The notes below the pieces were generated by a model that searched no databases, had not been told where the DNA came from, and worked only from the letters and a program-made list of their open reading frames with translations. Positions 34,424 through 42,888 of a stretch of DNA of 64,000 bases are shown piece after piece. This DNA is from Bacteroidales bacterium (GTDB lineage Bacteria; Bacteroidota; Bacteroidia; Bacteroidales; UBA932), in assembly GCA_029098505.1 (NCBI GenBank), contig JAQXOE010000011.1:62001-126000 (forward strand), read 5' to 3'. The translations under genes and the position numbers were made by a program. How positions within the stretch are numbered: position 1 is the first letter of the stretch; every line of letters begins with the position of its first letter.

Positions 34424-35290
34424 CTATTTACGATAATCTGCGATTCCTCCTTCAGGGAAATGCATACCGCATAGTATCAGATTATTGCTGTCAGCATACT
34501 CAATAGTCCTGATTCTCGCTTCAACCGATTTTTCCTGATCCACATCAAATGATGCACAGCACTCAGGATGGACCGTCTGTAATGCAACACCGTGCATTAT
34601 ATCTCCGGCTATCAGAACATTACCCTTCTGATATGAGGTATGGCCTGCTGTGTGTCCAACAGAGTTAATGGCTTTGATTCCGCCCTCAAGCTCATCTCCG
34701 AAGTTGAAAAGGACGAGTCTTTCAGAATATGGCTCTACTGCGGCTTTCGCGCCAGCTCCCCTCTCAGAGCCACTGCCTATCCAGGCATCGTACTCGTCAC
34801 GGCTGATATAAAGCTTCGCATTCGCGAATACGGCATTGCCATCCTTGATGAGTCCTCCGAAGTGGTCACCGTGGAGGTGGGTGATGAAGATGGCGTCAAT
34901 GTCATCAGCAGCTACTCCTATTGCCTCAAGTGACGGCAGGAGAAGGCTGCTTTCATTGCCCATTCCGGCATCGAAGAGATACTCCTTGTCTGAGCTTTTA
35001 ATGAGGAAGGCGCTCATCGAAGCAGGAATACCGTCAGCGATGTTCAGTTCTTCAATTATTTCGTCGCTGACATTGGTGAAGAGGCTTGGTGGATTCTTCT
35101 TCGGTTCAGCATTATCACCAATCCAATAGAGTGTAAACCCATCATTGGCATAGGCTCTGACATTTGATGGGAGTTCAACTTCTGCCTCTTTCTGTTTTTT
35201 CTTATTTGAGTTGTTCTTGCAGGAACTGAGCGAAAGCAAAGTGCTGATACACAATACTGCAATCGCCATTGACCTAATTGATATTTTCAT
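34424..35290 (-). CDS. Lipoprotein metallo-beta-lactamase-fold hydrolase
   Basis: This is a 288-residue protein with a lipoprotein signal (LLSLSSC) and a Lys-rich linker. The MBL domain has the motif THLHGDH, then VGHTAGHTS, an AGDIMHG Asp and a CGMHFPEGG His. It resembles exported lactonase-like MBL proteins; the substrate cannot be read from the sequence. It is 15 bases after the barrel gene and belongs to a minus-strand run with the ChbG-like and barrel genes. The stop is followed at once by the AraC remnant. Confidence 0.88.
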   Translation of the reverse strand: MKISIRSMAIAVLCISTLLSLSSCKNNSNKKKQKEAEVELPSNVRAYANDGFTLYWIGDNAEPKKNPPSLFTNVSDEIIEELNIADGIPASMSAFLIKSSDKEYLFDAGMGNESSLLLPSLEAIGVAADDIDAIFITHLHGDHFGGLIKDGNAVFANAKLYISRDEYDAWIGSGSERGAGAKAAVEPYSERLVLFNFGDELEGGIKAINSVGHTAGHTSYQKGNVLIAGDIMHGVALQTVHPECCASFDVDQEKSVEARIRTIEYADSNNLILCGMHFPEGGIADYRK

Positions 35291-35305
35291 ATATTTCTAT
35301 AAATA

Positions 35306-36559
35306 TTAAAACATATAATTCATTCCCATAATGAAGCCGAATTTGCCGTCATCCTTCTGAAGAGGCTTGGCTACCTCAGCAGATGCGACGAAGTTTCTGC
35401 TCATTACCAGCTTGGCTCCTATACCCACACTCTCGTGAAGCCTGGTGGCTGCTTTGTAGAGCTCTGAGCCTCTTTCGGCATTCAGGCGGAAAGGTTTCAC
35501 TATGGCTCCGAGGTCTATGAAAGGATTCGTAGCAACATAGAATGACTGCTTGAAAGCATTGAAACTGAATAGCTTGATACGAAGTTCAATATTTGCCCAC
35601 GCATAGCTGTCGCCAACGAAACGATTGTTCAGGGTACCGCGTATGGTATTCTTGCTACCAAGACCCTCACTGACAGTTTTTTTATAAATAAGCTCGTTGA
35701 TGCTCTGCTGGACATAGAAAGGAGCTTCCCCCGCAATGGTGCCTTGATATGCCAGATGATAGGCGAAAATCAGCCTTTCTTCATCGAGCAGGGAGAGGTA
35801 ATGCCTGAAGTGGGCGCTGAGTTTCAGGTATCTGTATGAATCGTTGAAAACGTCAGGCGAGCCGGTAAGGTACAATTCCGACCAGATTCCGCTTGAAGGC
35901 GCTGTAAATTCGTTTCTGGTATCGAAGACTATGCCTGTATTGAACTCCAGCCTCTGGCCACCTTCAGCTTCATTGGAGCGGATGATTCCCGCTTCCTTAT
36001 AAACATGATAGAGGCTGTTGCTTGGATCCGAAGTGAATTTGTCGGAGACTGTGGCAATGCCATATCTTACAAAATTGACTCCGGCTACCCAGTTGAGACC
36101 GTCAGTAATTGTGTGCTGGATATTGGCAGCCGCCTTGAAGATGCTTCTTCCGAAATTGTAATAAGCCATATCATTTTTCAAATCGAGAGACGGATCATAG
36201 GGCGTAGCTGAGCCGTTGAAACCGTAGAATCTGTACAAAGGATTTGATTGATAAGCGATTATGGCAGAGAAACGGAAATCCGGGATGAGCATTCCGGAGT
36301 CATAGACCGCCTTCAAGGACGTTTTCCCCTTGGTATATTTTGTGGCCTCGAGATAAATTTTCTGCTTATAGTTGGGATAATAGCTTCCATCACCGAAATC
36401 GATGATGGTGATGTTCGCACCGTATTGTGTACCGTGATTTGTACTGTATCCCAGACACGGGCTCGGCAGAATACTGAAGCCGCTCTTCCCGAAATCCCCC
36501 GCAAGCGCGCTGGTGGAAATCAGTACAAACGACAATATTGTCAACAGTATTCTTTTCAT
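35306..36559 (-). CDS. Outer-membrane beta-barrel protein, paralogue of the 14768 gene
   Basis: This is a 417-residue exported protein with a signal peptide (MKRILLTILSFVLISTSALA) and an aromatic C-terminal residue (MGMNYMF). It shares the motifs of the barrel at 14768: YGANITIIDFGDGSYYPNYK, GFNGS, VFDTRNEFTAPSSGIWSELY. The start at 36559 is chosen for the signal peptide; an ATG 18 bases further up is also in frame. It lies between the ChbG-like and MBL genes, with gaps of 27 and 15 bases, so cotranscription is likely. The function is unknown. Confidence 0.82.
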   Translation of the reverse strand: MKRILLTILSFVLISTSALAGDFGKSGFSILPSPCLGYSTNHGTQYGANITIIDFGDGSYYPNYKQKIYLEATKYTKGKTSLKAVYDSGMLIPDFRFSAIIAYQSNPLYRFYGFNGSATPYDPSLDLKNDMAYYNFGRSIFKAAANIQHTITDGLNWVAGVNFVRYGIATVSDKFTSDPSNSLYHVYKEAGIIRSNEAEGGQRLEFNTGIVFDTRNEFTAPSSGIWSELYLTGSPDVFNDSYRYLKLSAHFRHYLSLLDEERLIFAYHLAYQGTIAGEAPFYVQQSINELIYKKTVSEGLGSKNTIRGTLNNRFVGDSYAWANIELRIKLFSFNAFKQSFYVATNPFIDLGAIVKPFRLNAERGSELYKAATRLHESVGIGAKLVMSRNFVASAEVAKPLQKDDGKFGFIMGMNYMF

Positions 36560-36586
36560 ACACTTGAGGCTGTCCATAGGATAGCC

Positions 36587-37426
36587 TCATTTCTTGATTA
36601 CTCCGTGTTCTCTCATTACATCACCGAAAGATACCAGCTCTATACCGTTCTCTTTGATGTACTGCATAATCTTCGGGCTGGTGAAGGCATCGGTGACTGC
36701 CTGTCTGTCCCTGCCGACATCGGTCCTCTTTCCGTCTCTACCGATTTCGTATATACCCTTCATCTCTTCATTGTCAAGACCCGGATGCTCAATGGTCCAG
36801 TATGTTTTCCCCTTCTCCATTTTCTTTATGCCTTCGAGCAATCTGTCTTCGTAGGAGCCTTCGCCACCGTAGCCGACAGGAAGATTATAGATGCCGATTT
36901 CTTCATCGCCCGAACCCTGATATCTAAGCCCGTAATCTGCGGCAATCCTCTTGGCCATTTCGCCAAGTTCCGGCATTATCATCGTCCACATACAGTGGTC
37001 CGTGATATGTGTCACATTTTTCACATATTTCAATGAAAGCTCTATCTGCGCTCTTATTTCTGCCTCAATCTCTTTCAAATCAGCCTTTCCTCCGAAGTTG
37101 AAGTTCATATAGCCATCCTCGTCGCAAAGGCTTGGGCAATTGGTGATAGGTCTCCATTTGTAGCCGACCCACTCGCTTCTAAGTGTCACGTGTACACCGA
37201 CGTCAAGGCCTGGATTCTCGTTGAGCATAGTCGCAGCCTCGAGGAACCACGGGCAGACAGGCATAATCTCTGCGCTTCTTCCTATTCCTTCCTGATAACA
37301 TTTGATAACTGCAAGATTTTCTGCGTGACTGGCTCCGATATCGTCCATTCTGACAATAAGACGCTGAGCTGATAGTGTGCCGCTTGAAAGAATCAGAACT
37401 GCGGCAGCTGCGATGATTTTTCTCAT
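36587..37426 (-). CDS. ChbG/YdjC-family carbohydrate deacetylase, exported
   Basis: This is a 279-residue protein with a signal peptide (ending GTLSAQ). It has the YdjC/ChbG fold markers: the Asp pair in RMDDIGASH, the metal His in VGVHVTLRSEW and HITDH. Family members remove acetyl groups from N-acetylated disaccharides such as chitobiose, or are related hydrolases. The exported location suggests action on oligosaccharides in the periplasm, but the substrate is not identified. It is the first gene of the minus-strand run ending at 33333. Confidence 0.87.
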   Translation of the reverse strand: MRKIIAAAAVLILSSGTLSAQRLIVRMDDIGASHAENLAVIKCYQEGIGRSAEIMPVCPWFLEAATMLNENPGLDVGVHVTLRSEWVGYKWRPITNCPSLCDEDGYMNFNFGGKADLKEIEAEIRAQIELSLKYVKNVTHITDHCMWTMIMPELGEMAKRIAADYGLRYQGSGDEEIGIYNLPVGYGGEGSYEDRLLEGIKKMEKGKTYWTIEHPGLDNEEMKGIYEIGRDGKRTDVGRDRQAVTDAFTSPKIMQYIKENGIELVSFGDVMREHGVIKK

Positions 37427-37497
37427 ATTTTGTTACTTTTTATAATTCGATAAATTTAATAATTTTACAAAGTTTCTCAAAGAATATTATTAACTAT

Positions 37498-38322
37498 ATG
37501 AAGAATAAAGTCATATTGATTACCGGAGGCAGCAGCGGAATCGGCTTTGACACCGCCGGAACACTCGCGAAGCAGGGGCATACGGTCTATGCTGCCGCGC
37601 GCCGCATATCTCTGATGGAGCCTCTGCTCGACCTTGGTGTGCACATCCTCGCAATGGATGTCACCGATAAAGAGTCTATGGAAATAGGGGTCCGGACCGT
37701 CCTCGAAGAGCAGGGCAGAATAGATGTCCTGGTAAACAATGCCGGCTACGGCTATCTCGGGGCAATCGAGAATGTCCCACTTGAAGAAGCGAGGCGGCAG
37801 CTCGAAGTGAACCTCTTCGGACTGGCAGCATTGACGAAACTCGTCCTCCCGTCGATGCGCGAAAGAAAATGCGGGCGCATTGTCAATATTTCCTCTATGG
37901 CCGGCAAGGCGGTGGTATCGTTCGGAGGTTGGTACAATATCTCAAAGTATGCCGTGGAAGCACTGTCAGATGCACTACGGATTGAGGTGAAGAATTTTGG
38001 CATAGATGTAGTTCTGATTGAACCTGGAGGAATAAAGACTGATTGGGGCATAATCGCCGCAGACCATCTCACAGAATCTTCTGCAGGAACTGTATATGAA
38101 AAGGCTGCCGAAAAGGAGGCGGCTCTGTTCAGATATGCCTATACTTCCAATGTCCTTTCGAAACCGTCAGCTGTCACGTCAAGCATTTCGAAGGCTGTAA
38201 ATTCACGCAGACCGCGTCTCAGATACAGGCCCGGCCTCGGCTCCGGTTTCATACTGGTAATGCATTCGATTCTGCCCGCGAGATGGTGGGATGCCCTCAA
38301 TAGGTACTTCTTCAAATCTTAG
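37498..38322 (+). CDS. Short-chain dehydrogenase/reductase
   Basis: This is a 274-residue classical SDR with cofactor motif TGGSSGIG, NNAG, a catalytic Ser in NISSMAG and YNISK (Tyr/Lys). The adjoining ARR after the second beta strand favours NADP. The C-terminus is basic and hydrophobic (RPRLRYRPGLGSGFILVMHS), similar to the 17-beta-hydroxysteroid or sphingoid type SDRs. It is divergent from the ChbG-like gene and followed by alanine dehydrogenase after 129 bases. The substrate is unknown. Confidence 0.9.
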   Translation: MKNKVILITGGSSGIGFDTAGTLAKQGHTVYAAARRISLMEPLLDLGVHILAMDVTDKESMEIGVRTVLEEQGRIDVLVNNAGYGYLGAIENVPLEEARRQLEVNLFGLAALTKLVLPSMRERKCGRIVNISSMAGKAVVSFGGWYNISKYAVEALSDALRIEVKNFGIDVVLIEPGGIKTDWGIIAADHLTESSAGTVYEKAAEKEAALFRYAYTSNVLSKPSAVTSSISKAVNSRRPRLRYRPGLGSGFILVMHSILPARWWDALNRYFFKS

Positions 38323-38365
38323 GGGATTTTTTTTGAGTATTTTATTCAAAAAAGGTTCTTTAGCT

Positions 38366-38396
38366 ATTGATTTCTATTAAAAAATATCTATTTTTC
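38366..38396 (+). promoter_or_regulatory. Promoter for alanine dehydrogenase
   Basis: ATTG (38366-38369), a 19-base spacer and TATTTTTC (38389-38396) match the Bacteroidetes promoter with one change in each box. The leader to the ATG is about 50 bases. Confidence 0.45.
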
Positions 38397-38451
38397 GCCG
38401 GTTTTTAATAATTAACCTAAAACAACTAACTAATTTTAAACTTTTAAGACA

Positions 38452-39561
38452 ATGATTATCGGAGTTCCAAAAGAGATCAAGAACATGGAGTTCAGGGTCG
38501 GAATGACGCCTCAGGGTGTTGAAGAAATGATTAAGCACGGTCATCGTGTTTATGTGCAGAAAACTGCCGGAGAAGGCAGCGGTTTCTCCGATGCCGAATA
38601 TGAGGCCGTAGGAGCTACTATGCTTGACACCAACAAGGAGGTTTACGACATCGCCGAGATGATTGTAAAGGTCAAGGAGCCTATCGAGCCTGAATATGAG
38701 CTCATCCACGAGGGTCAGGTACTCTTTACCTATTTCCATTTCGCCGCTGACCGTGCATTGACAGAGGCTATGGTTAAGGCCAAGCCAATCTGCATCGCAT
38801 ATGAGACAGTGCGCGCAAAGGACGGCACCCTTCCTCTTCTTATCCCTATGAGTGAGGTAGCTGGACGTATGGCCATCCAGAACGGAGCACATTTCCTCGA
38901 GAAGACCTTTGGTGGAAAGGGTATAGTACTTGGAGGTGTTCCGGGTGTAAAGCCTGCCAAGGTTCTCGTTCTCGGTGGTGGAAGAGTAGGTAGCGCTGCT
39001 GCAAGAGTCGCTGCCGGAATGGGTGCAGACGTAACTGTTGCCGACAAGAGCCTTCCTTGCCTCCGTCATCTCGCAGAGACTATGCCTGCAAATGTGAAGA
39101 CTCTATATGCAAGCACTGCAAACATAAAGGCGGAACTTCCTACTGTCGATCTCGTCATCGGTTCGGTTCTCATTCCTGGAGACGTTACTCCACACCTCAT
39201 CACCAAGGATATGCTCAAGATTATGCAGCCTGGTTCAGTTCTCGTTGACGTTGCCATCGACCAGGGAGGTTGCTTCGAGACCTCTCATCCTACCAAGCAC
39301 ACAGATCCTGTATACGTAGTTGACGGTATCGTTCACTATGCTGTAGCCAACATCCCTGGCGCTGCACCTCGCACCAGTACCTTCGCATTGTCTAATGCTA
39401 CCCTCCCTTATGCCCTTCAGATTGCTGACAAGGGTTGGAAGAAGGCTGTACAGGAGAACGCCGACCTCGTTCCAGGTGTGAATATGGTTAATGGCGACAT
39501 CACCTTCAAGCCTGTAGCTGATTGCTTCGGCTACGAGTATAAGGAGCTTGTACTTGACTGA
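38452..39561 (+). CDS. ald: Alanine dehydrogenase
   Basis: This is a 369-residue cytoplasmic enzyme catalysing reversible NAD-dependent deamination of L-alanine to pyruvate and ammonia. The N-terminal MIIGVPKEIK, catalytic Lys75 (VKVKEP), His96 (TYFHFAAD) and the Rossmann VLVLGGGRVGSAAARVA are present, with a catalytic Asp in VDVAIDQGG and the NIPGAAPRTSTFALSNATLP motif near the end. Length is exactly that of the family (about 370). It stands alone; the next gene is convergent 3 bases away. The enzyme links carbon and nitrogen metabolism in an amino-acid-fermenting anaerobe. Confidence 0.97.
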   Translation: MIIGVPKEIKNMEFRVGMTPQGVEEMIKHGHRVYVQKTAGEGSGFSDAEYEAVGATMLDTNKEVYDIAEMIVKVKEPIEPEYELIHEGQVLFTYFHFAADRALTEAMVKAKPICIAYETVRAKDGTLPLLIPMSEVAGRMAIQNGAHFLEKTFGGKGIVLGGVPGVKPAKVLVLGGGRVGSAAARVAAGMGADVTVADKSLPCLRHLAETMPANVKTLYASTANIKAELPTVDLVIGSVLIPGDVTPHLITKDMLKIMQPGSVLVDVAIDQGGCFETSHPTKHTDPVYVVDGIVHYAVANIPGAAPRTSTFALSNATLPYALQIADKGWKKAVQENADLVPGVNMVNGDITFKPVADCFGYEYKELVLD

Positions 39562-39564
39562 TTT

Positions 39565-40710
39565 TCAGATACGCGATTTGAAATCGCTATAGGAAAATGA
39601 TTTCCATAAACGGCATTCTTCACCGTCCTGAATCCAGATGGACGGCAGAGGGATGCCGTTAAAGGTATTGTTCTTGACCATAGAGTAAATGGCCATATCC
39701 TCAAAGCGGAGCACATCACCTTCTTTGAGTTCCCTGTCGAAAGAATAATCGCCAACAACATCGCCCGCCAGACAGGTAGGCCCTCCCATGCGGTAGTTGA
39801 AACTCTTTTCCCCTGCCTCACCGGCTCCACTGAGCGGAGGTCTGTACGGCATTTCGATAACGTCAGGCATATGACAGGCCGCGGAAGTGTCCAGTATGGC
39901 AATATTTCCCCCATCCTTTTTCTGAATCTCCAGCACAGTCGTATACAGATATCCGGCATTGAGGGCAATGGCCTCTCCCGGTTCCAGATAGACTTCGAGT
40001 CCGAAATCCTTCTTCATTCGCAAAATGCAGCGCTCGAGGCGTTCAATGTCATAGCCCTCCCGGGTGATGTGATGACCGCCACCGAAATTGATCCACTGCA
40101 TATTCTTGAGCCAAGCCCCGAACTTGAGTACCACCTCGTCAAGAGTGATTTCAAGATCATCGGAATCCTGTTCGCAGAGAGTGTGGAAATGCAGGCCGTC
40201 CAAAAGTTCAAGAAGCTCTGGCTGCTGCTCGAGTCCGCTGCGTAACTCATTGACAGTAACTCCCATACGGCTGCCGGGTGCGCAAGGGTCGTAGATGGCG
40301 TGTCCTTCCTGGGTGCTCTTCTCGGGATTGATGCGCAGACCTACTGCGCAGCCTGCAGCTTTGGCTCTGGTTCCGTAGAGTGAGAGTTGGCGCAGGGAAT
40401 TGAAGACTATATGGTCGCAGATGCTCAACAGTTCGTCCATATCTTCCTCTCGGAATGCAGGATTGAAAACGTGATTCTCCTTTCCCGGCATTTCTTCGTG
40501 GCACAGACGGGCCTCATACAGGCCGCTGGCCGTCGCGCCGCTCAAATATTGCCCTATCAAAGGATAGAGGGCATAGCAACTGAATGCCTTCTGCGCTAGC
40601 AGTATATGGGCGCCGGTTCTTTGCATCACTCCATTGAGAACGGACAGATTCCGCTTGATGGCAGCGGAATCTATCACGTAACAAGGGGTCTTCATTCCCT
40701 TTTTCAGCAT
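39565..40710 (-). CDS. nspC: Carboxynorspermidine/carboxyspermidine decarboxylase family enzyme
   Basis: This is a 381-residue PLP enzyme of the alanine-racemase fold. The cofactor lysine is Lys41 in LLAQKAFSCYAL, with the dimer-interface Cys in GGPTCLAGD and the FGGGHHIT motif. NspC removes a carboxyl group from carboxynorspermidine or carboxyspermidine. With an arginine decarboxylase and ureohydrolase in the same operon it may instead decarboxylate carboxyaminopropylagmatine. It is the last of five genes, 12 bases after the dehydrogenase. An ATG 15 bases into the frame is an alternative start. Confidence 0.93.
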   Translation of the reverse strand: MLKKGMKTPCYVIDSAAIKRNLSVLNGVMQRTGAHILLAQKAFSCYALYPLIGQYLSGATASGLYEARLCHEEMPGKENHVFNPAFREEDMDELLSICDHIVFNSLRQLSLYGTRAKAAGCAVGLRINPEKSTQEGHAIYDPCAPGSRMGVTVNELRSGLEQQPELLELLDGLHFHTLCEQDSDDLEITLDEVVLKFGAWLKNMQWINFGGGHHITREGYDIERLERCILRMKKDFGLEVYLEPGEAIALNAGYLYTTVLEIQKKDGGNIAILDTSAACHMPDVIEMPYRPPLSGAGEAGEKSFNYRMGGPTCLAGDVVGDYSFDRELKEGDVLRFEDMAIYSMVKNNTFNGIPLPSIWIQDGEECRLWKSFSYSDFKSRI

Positions 40711-40722
40711 AATGGCAGGAAT

Positions 40723-41982
40723 TTAATCGACAAGTACAGGGTTTTCATCCACGATCCAAGGCAGACCCCACTTGTTGAGAGCCTCCATATAAGGGTCCGG
40801 ATCGAAGTCCTCGACGTTGAATACGCCCGGCTTCTTCCAAAGTCCCTTGACTACCATCATAGTACCTATCATTGCCGGTACTCCTGTGGTGTAGGAAATT
40901 GCCTGGGACTTCACCTCCTTATAGCACTCCTGATGGTCGCAGACATTGTAAATCTTTATGCTGCGCTCTTTTCCGTCCTTGATACCGGTGAAGATACAGC
41001 CGATATTGGTCTTGCCGACGGTACGCGGGCCGAGGGATGCCGGGTCAGGAAGAAGGGTCCTGAGGAACTGAATCGGCACGATTTCCTGTCCGTTGAACAT
41101 AACAGGGTCGGTGCGGAGCATTCCAACGTTTTCAAGACACTTCATATGTGTCAGATAGCTCTGGCCGAAAGTCATAAAGAAACGTATGCGCTTTACGCCT
41201 GGAATGTTCTTGGCAAGCGACTCAATCTCCTCGTGGTGAAGCAGATACATATCCTTCATACCCACCTGCTCGAAGTTGTATTCACGCTTGATCTCCATAG
41301 GTTTGGTCTCTACCCAATGACCGTTCTCCCAATATGAACCGTTGGCGGAAACTTCGCGGAGATTGATTTCAGGATTGAAGTTGGTGGCGAAAGGATAGCC
41401 ATGGTCGCCGCCGTTGCAGTCGAGTATGTCGATAGTATGAATCTCATCGAAGTAGTGCTTAAGGGCATAAGCCGAGAATACGCTGGTTACACCCGGATCA
41501 AAACCTGTTCCTAGCAGAGCCGTTATACCGGCCTCCTTGAACCTGTCCTGGTAAGCCCATTGCCAAGAATAATCGAAGTATGCGGTGAAGCCCTTTTCCT
41601 TGCACCTCTTTTCGTAGATTTCTCTCCACTCCGGGTCTTCGGTGTCCTCAGCCTCATAGTTTGCTGTGTCCACGTAGTCAACACCAGTCGCGAGACAGGC
41701 ATCCATAATGGTCAGGTCCTGATATGGCAGGGCAAGATTGAGCACAACATCAGGTTTCACTTCCTTGATAAGGGCAATGAGTTCATCCACCTTGTCGGCG
41801 TCCACCTTGGCAGTAGTGATGACCGCCTTTGTCTTGCCTTCGAGTTCAGCTTTCACAGCCTCGCACTTGCTGAGAGTGCGGCTGGCAATGCAGATTTCGC
41901 TGAACACTTCATCATTCTGGGCGCATTTTCTGATGGCCACACCTGCGACACCGCCGCATCCGATAACCAATACTTTTGACAT
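40723..41982 (-). CDS. Carboxynorspermidine dehydrogenase-like enzyme (saccharopine dehydrogenase family)
   Basis: This is a 419-residue NADPH-dependent enzyme. The N-terminal Rossmann motif is VLVIGCGGVAGVAIRKCA, followed by DVVLNLALPYQDL, GVDYVDTANYE and GTGFDPGVTSVF. In polyamine synthesis it condenses aspartate semialdehyde with putrescine or diaminopropane, giving a carboxylated triamine. In a newer variant it uses agmatine. Its partner NspC lies 12 bases downstream and the ureohydrolase is upstream. Family membership is clear; the amine substrate is not. Confidence 0.93.
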   Translation of the reverse strand: MSKVLVIGCGGVAGVAIRKCAQNDEVFSEICIASRTLSKCEAVKAELEGKTKAVITTAKVDADKVDELIALIKEVKPDVVLNLALPYQDLTIMDACLATGVDYVDTANYEAEDTEDPEWREIYEKRCKEKGFTAYFDYSWQWAYQDRFKEAGITALLGTGFDPGVTSVFSAYALKHYFDEIHTIDILDCNGGDHGYPFATNFNPEINLREVSANGSYWENGHWVETKPMEIKREYNFEQVGMKDMYLLHHEEIESLAKNIPGVKRIRFFMTFGQSYLTHMKCLENVGMLRTDPVMFNGQEIVPIQFLRTLLPDPASLGPRTVGKTNIGCIFTGIKDGKERSIKIYNVCDHQECYKEVKSQAISYTTGVPAMIGTMMVVKGLWKKPGVFNVEDFDPDPYMEALNKWGLPWIVDENPVLVD

Positions 41983-42021
41983 TTTTTGTTTCTTTCTTTT
42001 ATTTAATTGACAATGAATATA

Positions 42022-42885
42022 TTAGCTTTTATTGGCAATAGCCAGAAGGAGCTCCCTCACGGTCTTGCAGGCCACGGCCGTTGATACTCCGCTCGGGTCA
42101 TAGCCCGGACTGAGTTCATTGACATCGCAAGCAACTATCCTGCAATTCTGTGCCACGGTCTGAATGGCGTCAAGCAATTCAGGGAAGCTCACACCGCCTG
42201 CTTCGGGAGTGCCGGTACCGGGAAAGATTGACGGGTCGAGAACGTCAAGGTCAATGGTGAAATAGACCGGTACATTTCCAAGCGATTGAACTGTCTCTTT
42301 GAGACCGTCAAAGTTGAACTTGTGCAAATTTGTATGACCTTTGTCAGCCCAGCGGAATTCCGGCCTGTCCCCTGAACGTATGCCGAACTGGTGAATGCGT
42401 CCGTCCCCGATAAGGTCGTGGCACCTGCGGATAACGCAGGCGTGGGACAGCTGCACTCCGAGATATTCATCCCTCAGGTCGGTATGTGCGTCAAAATGAA
42501 CGATTTGCACATCAGGATATTTCTTGTACACCTCCCTGAATGCTCCAAGAGTCACAAGATGTTCGCCACCCACCATAAAAGGAAGCTTTCCGTCCTCGAG
42601 TATGGTTCTTGTCCTTTCTGAAATCTGTTCCAGGGCAATATCGCTGCTTCCCATACTCAGTTCGATGTCTCCGCTGTCGAAGATTCTGCAGTCACAAAGG
42701 TCCTTGTCCTGATATGGGCTGTAGGTCTCCAGACCATAGGATTCGTGCCTGATGGCGCGACTGCCGAAACGTGTGCCGGGACGGTAGGACGTAGTCGAAT
42801 CGAAAGGAGCTCCGAAGAGCACAATCTCCGCTTCCAGGTATGACGAATCACAACCGATGAAGTTTTCTATGTTTCTTTCAAGCAT
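42022..42885 (-). CDS. speB: Agmatinase-like ureohydrolase
   Basis: This is a 287-residue binuclear manganese hydrolase of the arginase superfamily. Metal ligands lie in GGEHLVTLGAF (His), FDAHTDLRDE (Asp-His-Asp) and FTIDLDVLDPS (Asp-Asp). It has the agmatinase-type GVQLSHACVIRR and GTPEAGG segments. It would release urea from agmatine to give putrescine or, if the operon uses the carboxyaminopropylagmatine route, from aminopropylagmatine to give spermidine. It starts 3 bases after speE and precedes the dehydrogenase by 39 bases. Confidence 0.92.
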   Translation of the reverse strand: MLERNIENFIGCDSSYLEAEIVLFGAPFDSTTSYRPGTRFGSRAIRHESYGLETYSPYQDKDLCDCRIFDSGDIELSMGSSDIALEQISERTRTILEDGKLPFMVGGEHLVTLGAFREVYKKYPDVQIVHFDAHTDLRDEYLGVQLSHACVIRRCHDLIGDGRIHQFGIRSGDRPEFRWADKGHTNLHKFNFDGLKETVQSLGNVPVYFTIDLDVLDPSIFPGTGTPEAGGVSFPELLDAIQTVAQNCRIVACDVNELSPGYDPSGVSTAVACKTVRELLLAIANKS

Positions 42886-42888
42886 TGC

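Noticed and set aside
36248..37036. Plus-strand frame of 262 codons
   Set aside because: It lies fully antisense to the barrel and ChbG-like genes, which have signal peptides and family motifs; the antisense product has no recognisable feature.
38377..39069. Minus-strand frame of 230 codons
   Set aside because: Antisense to alanine dehydrogenase; no family resemblance.
40606..41337. Plus-strand frame of 243 codons
   Set aside because: Antisense to nspC and the carboxynorspermidine dehydrogenase-like gene, both with clear motifs; a shadow of their codon use.
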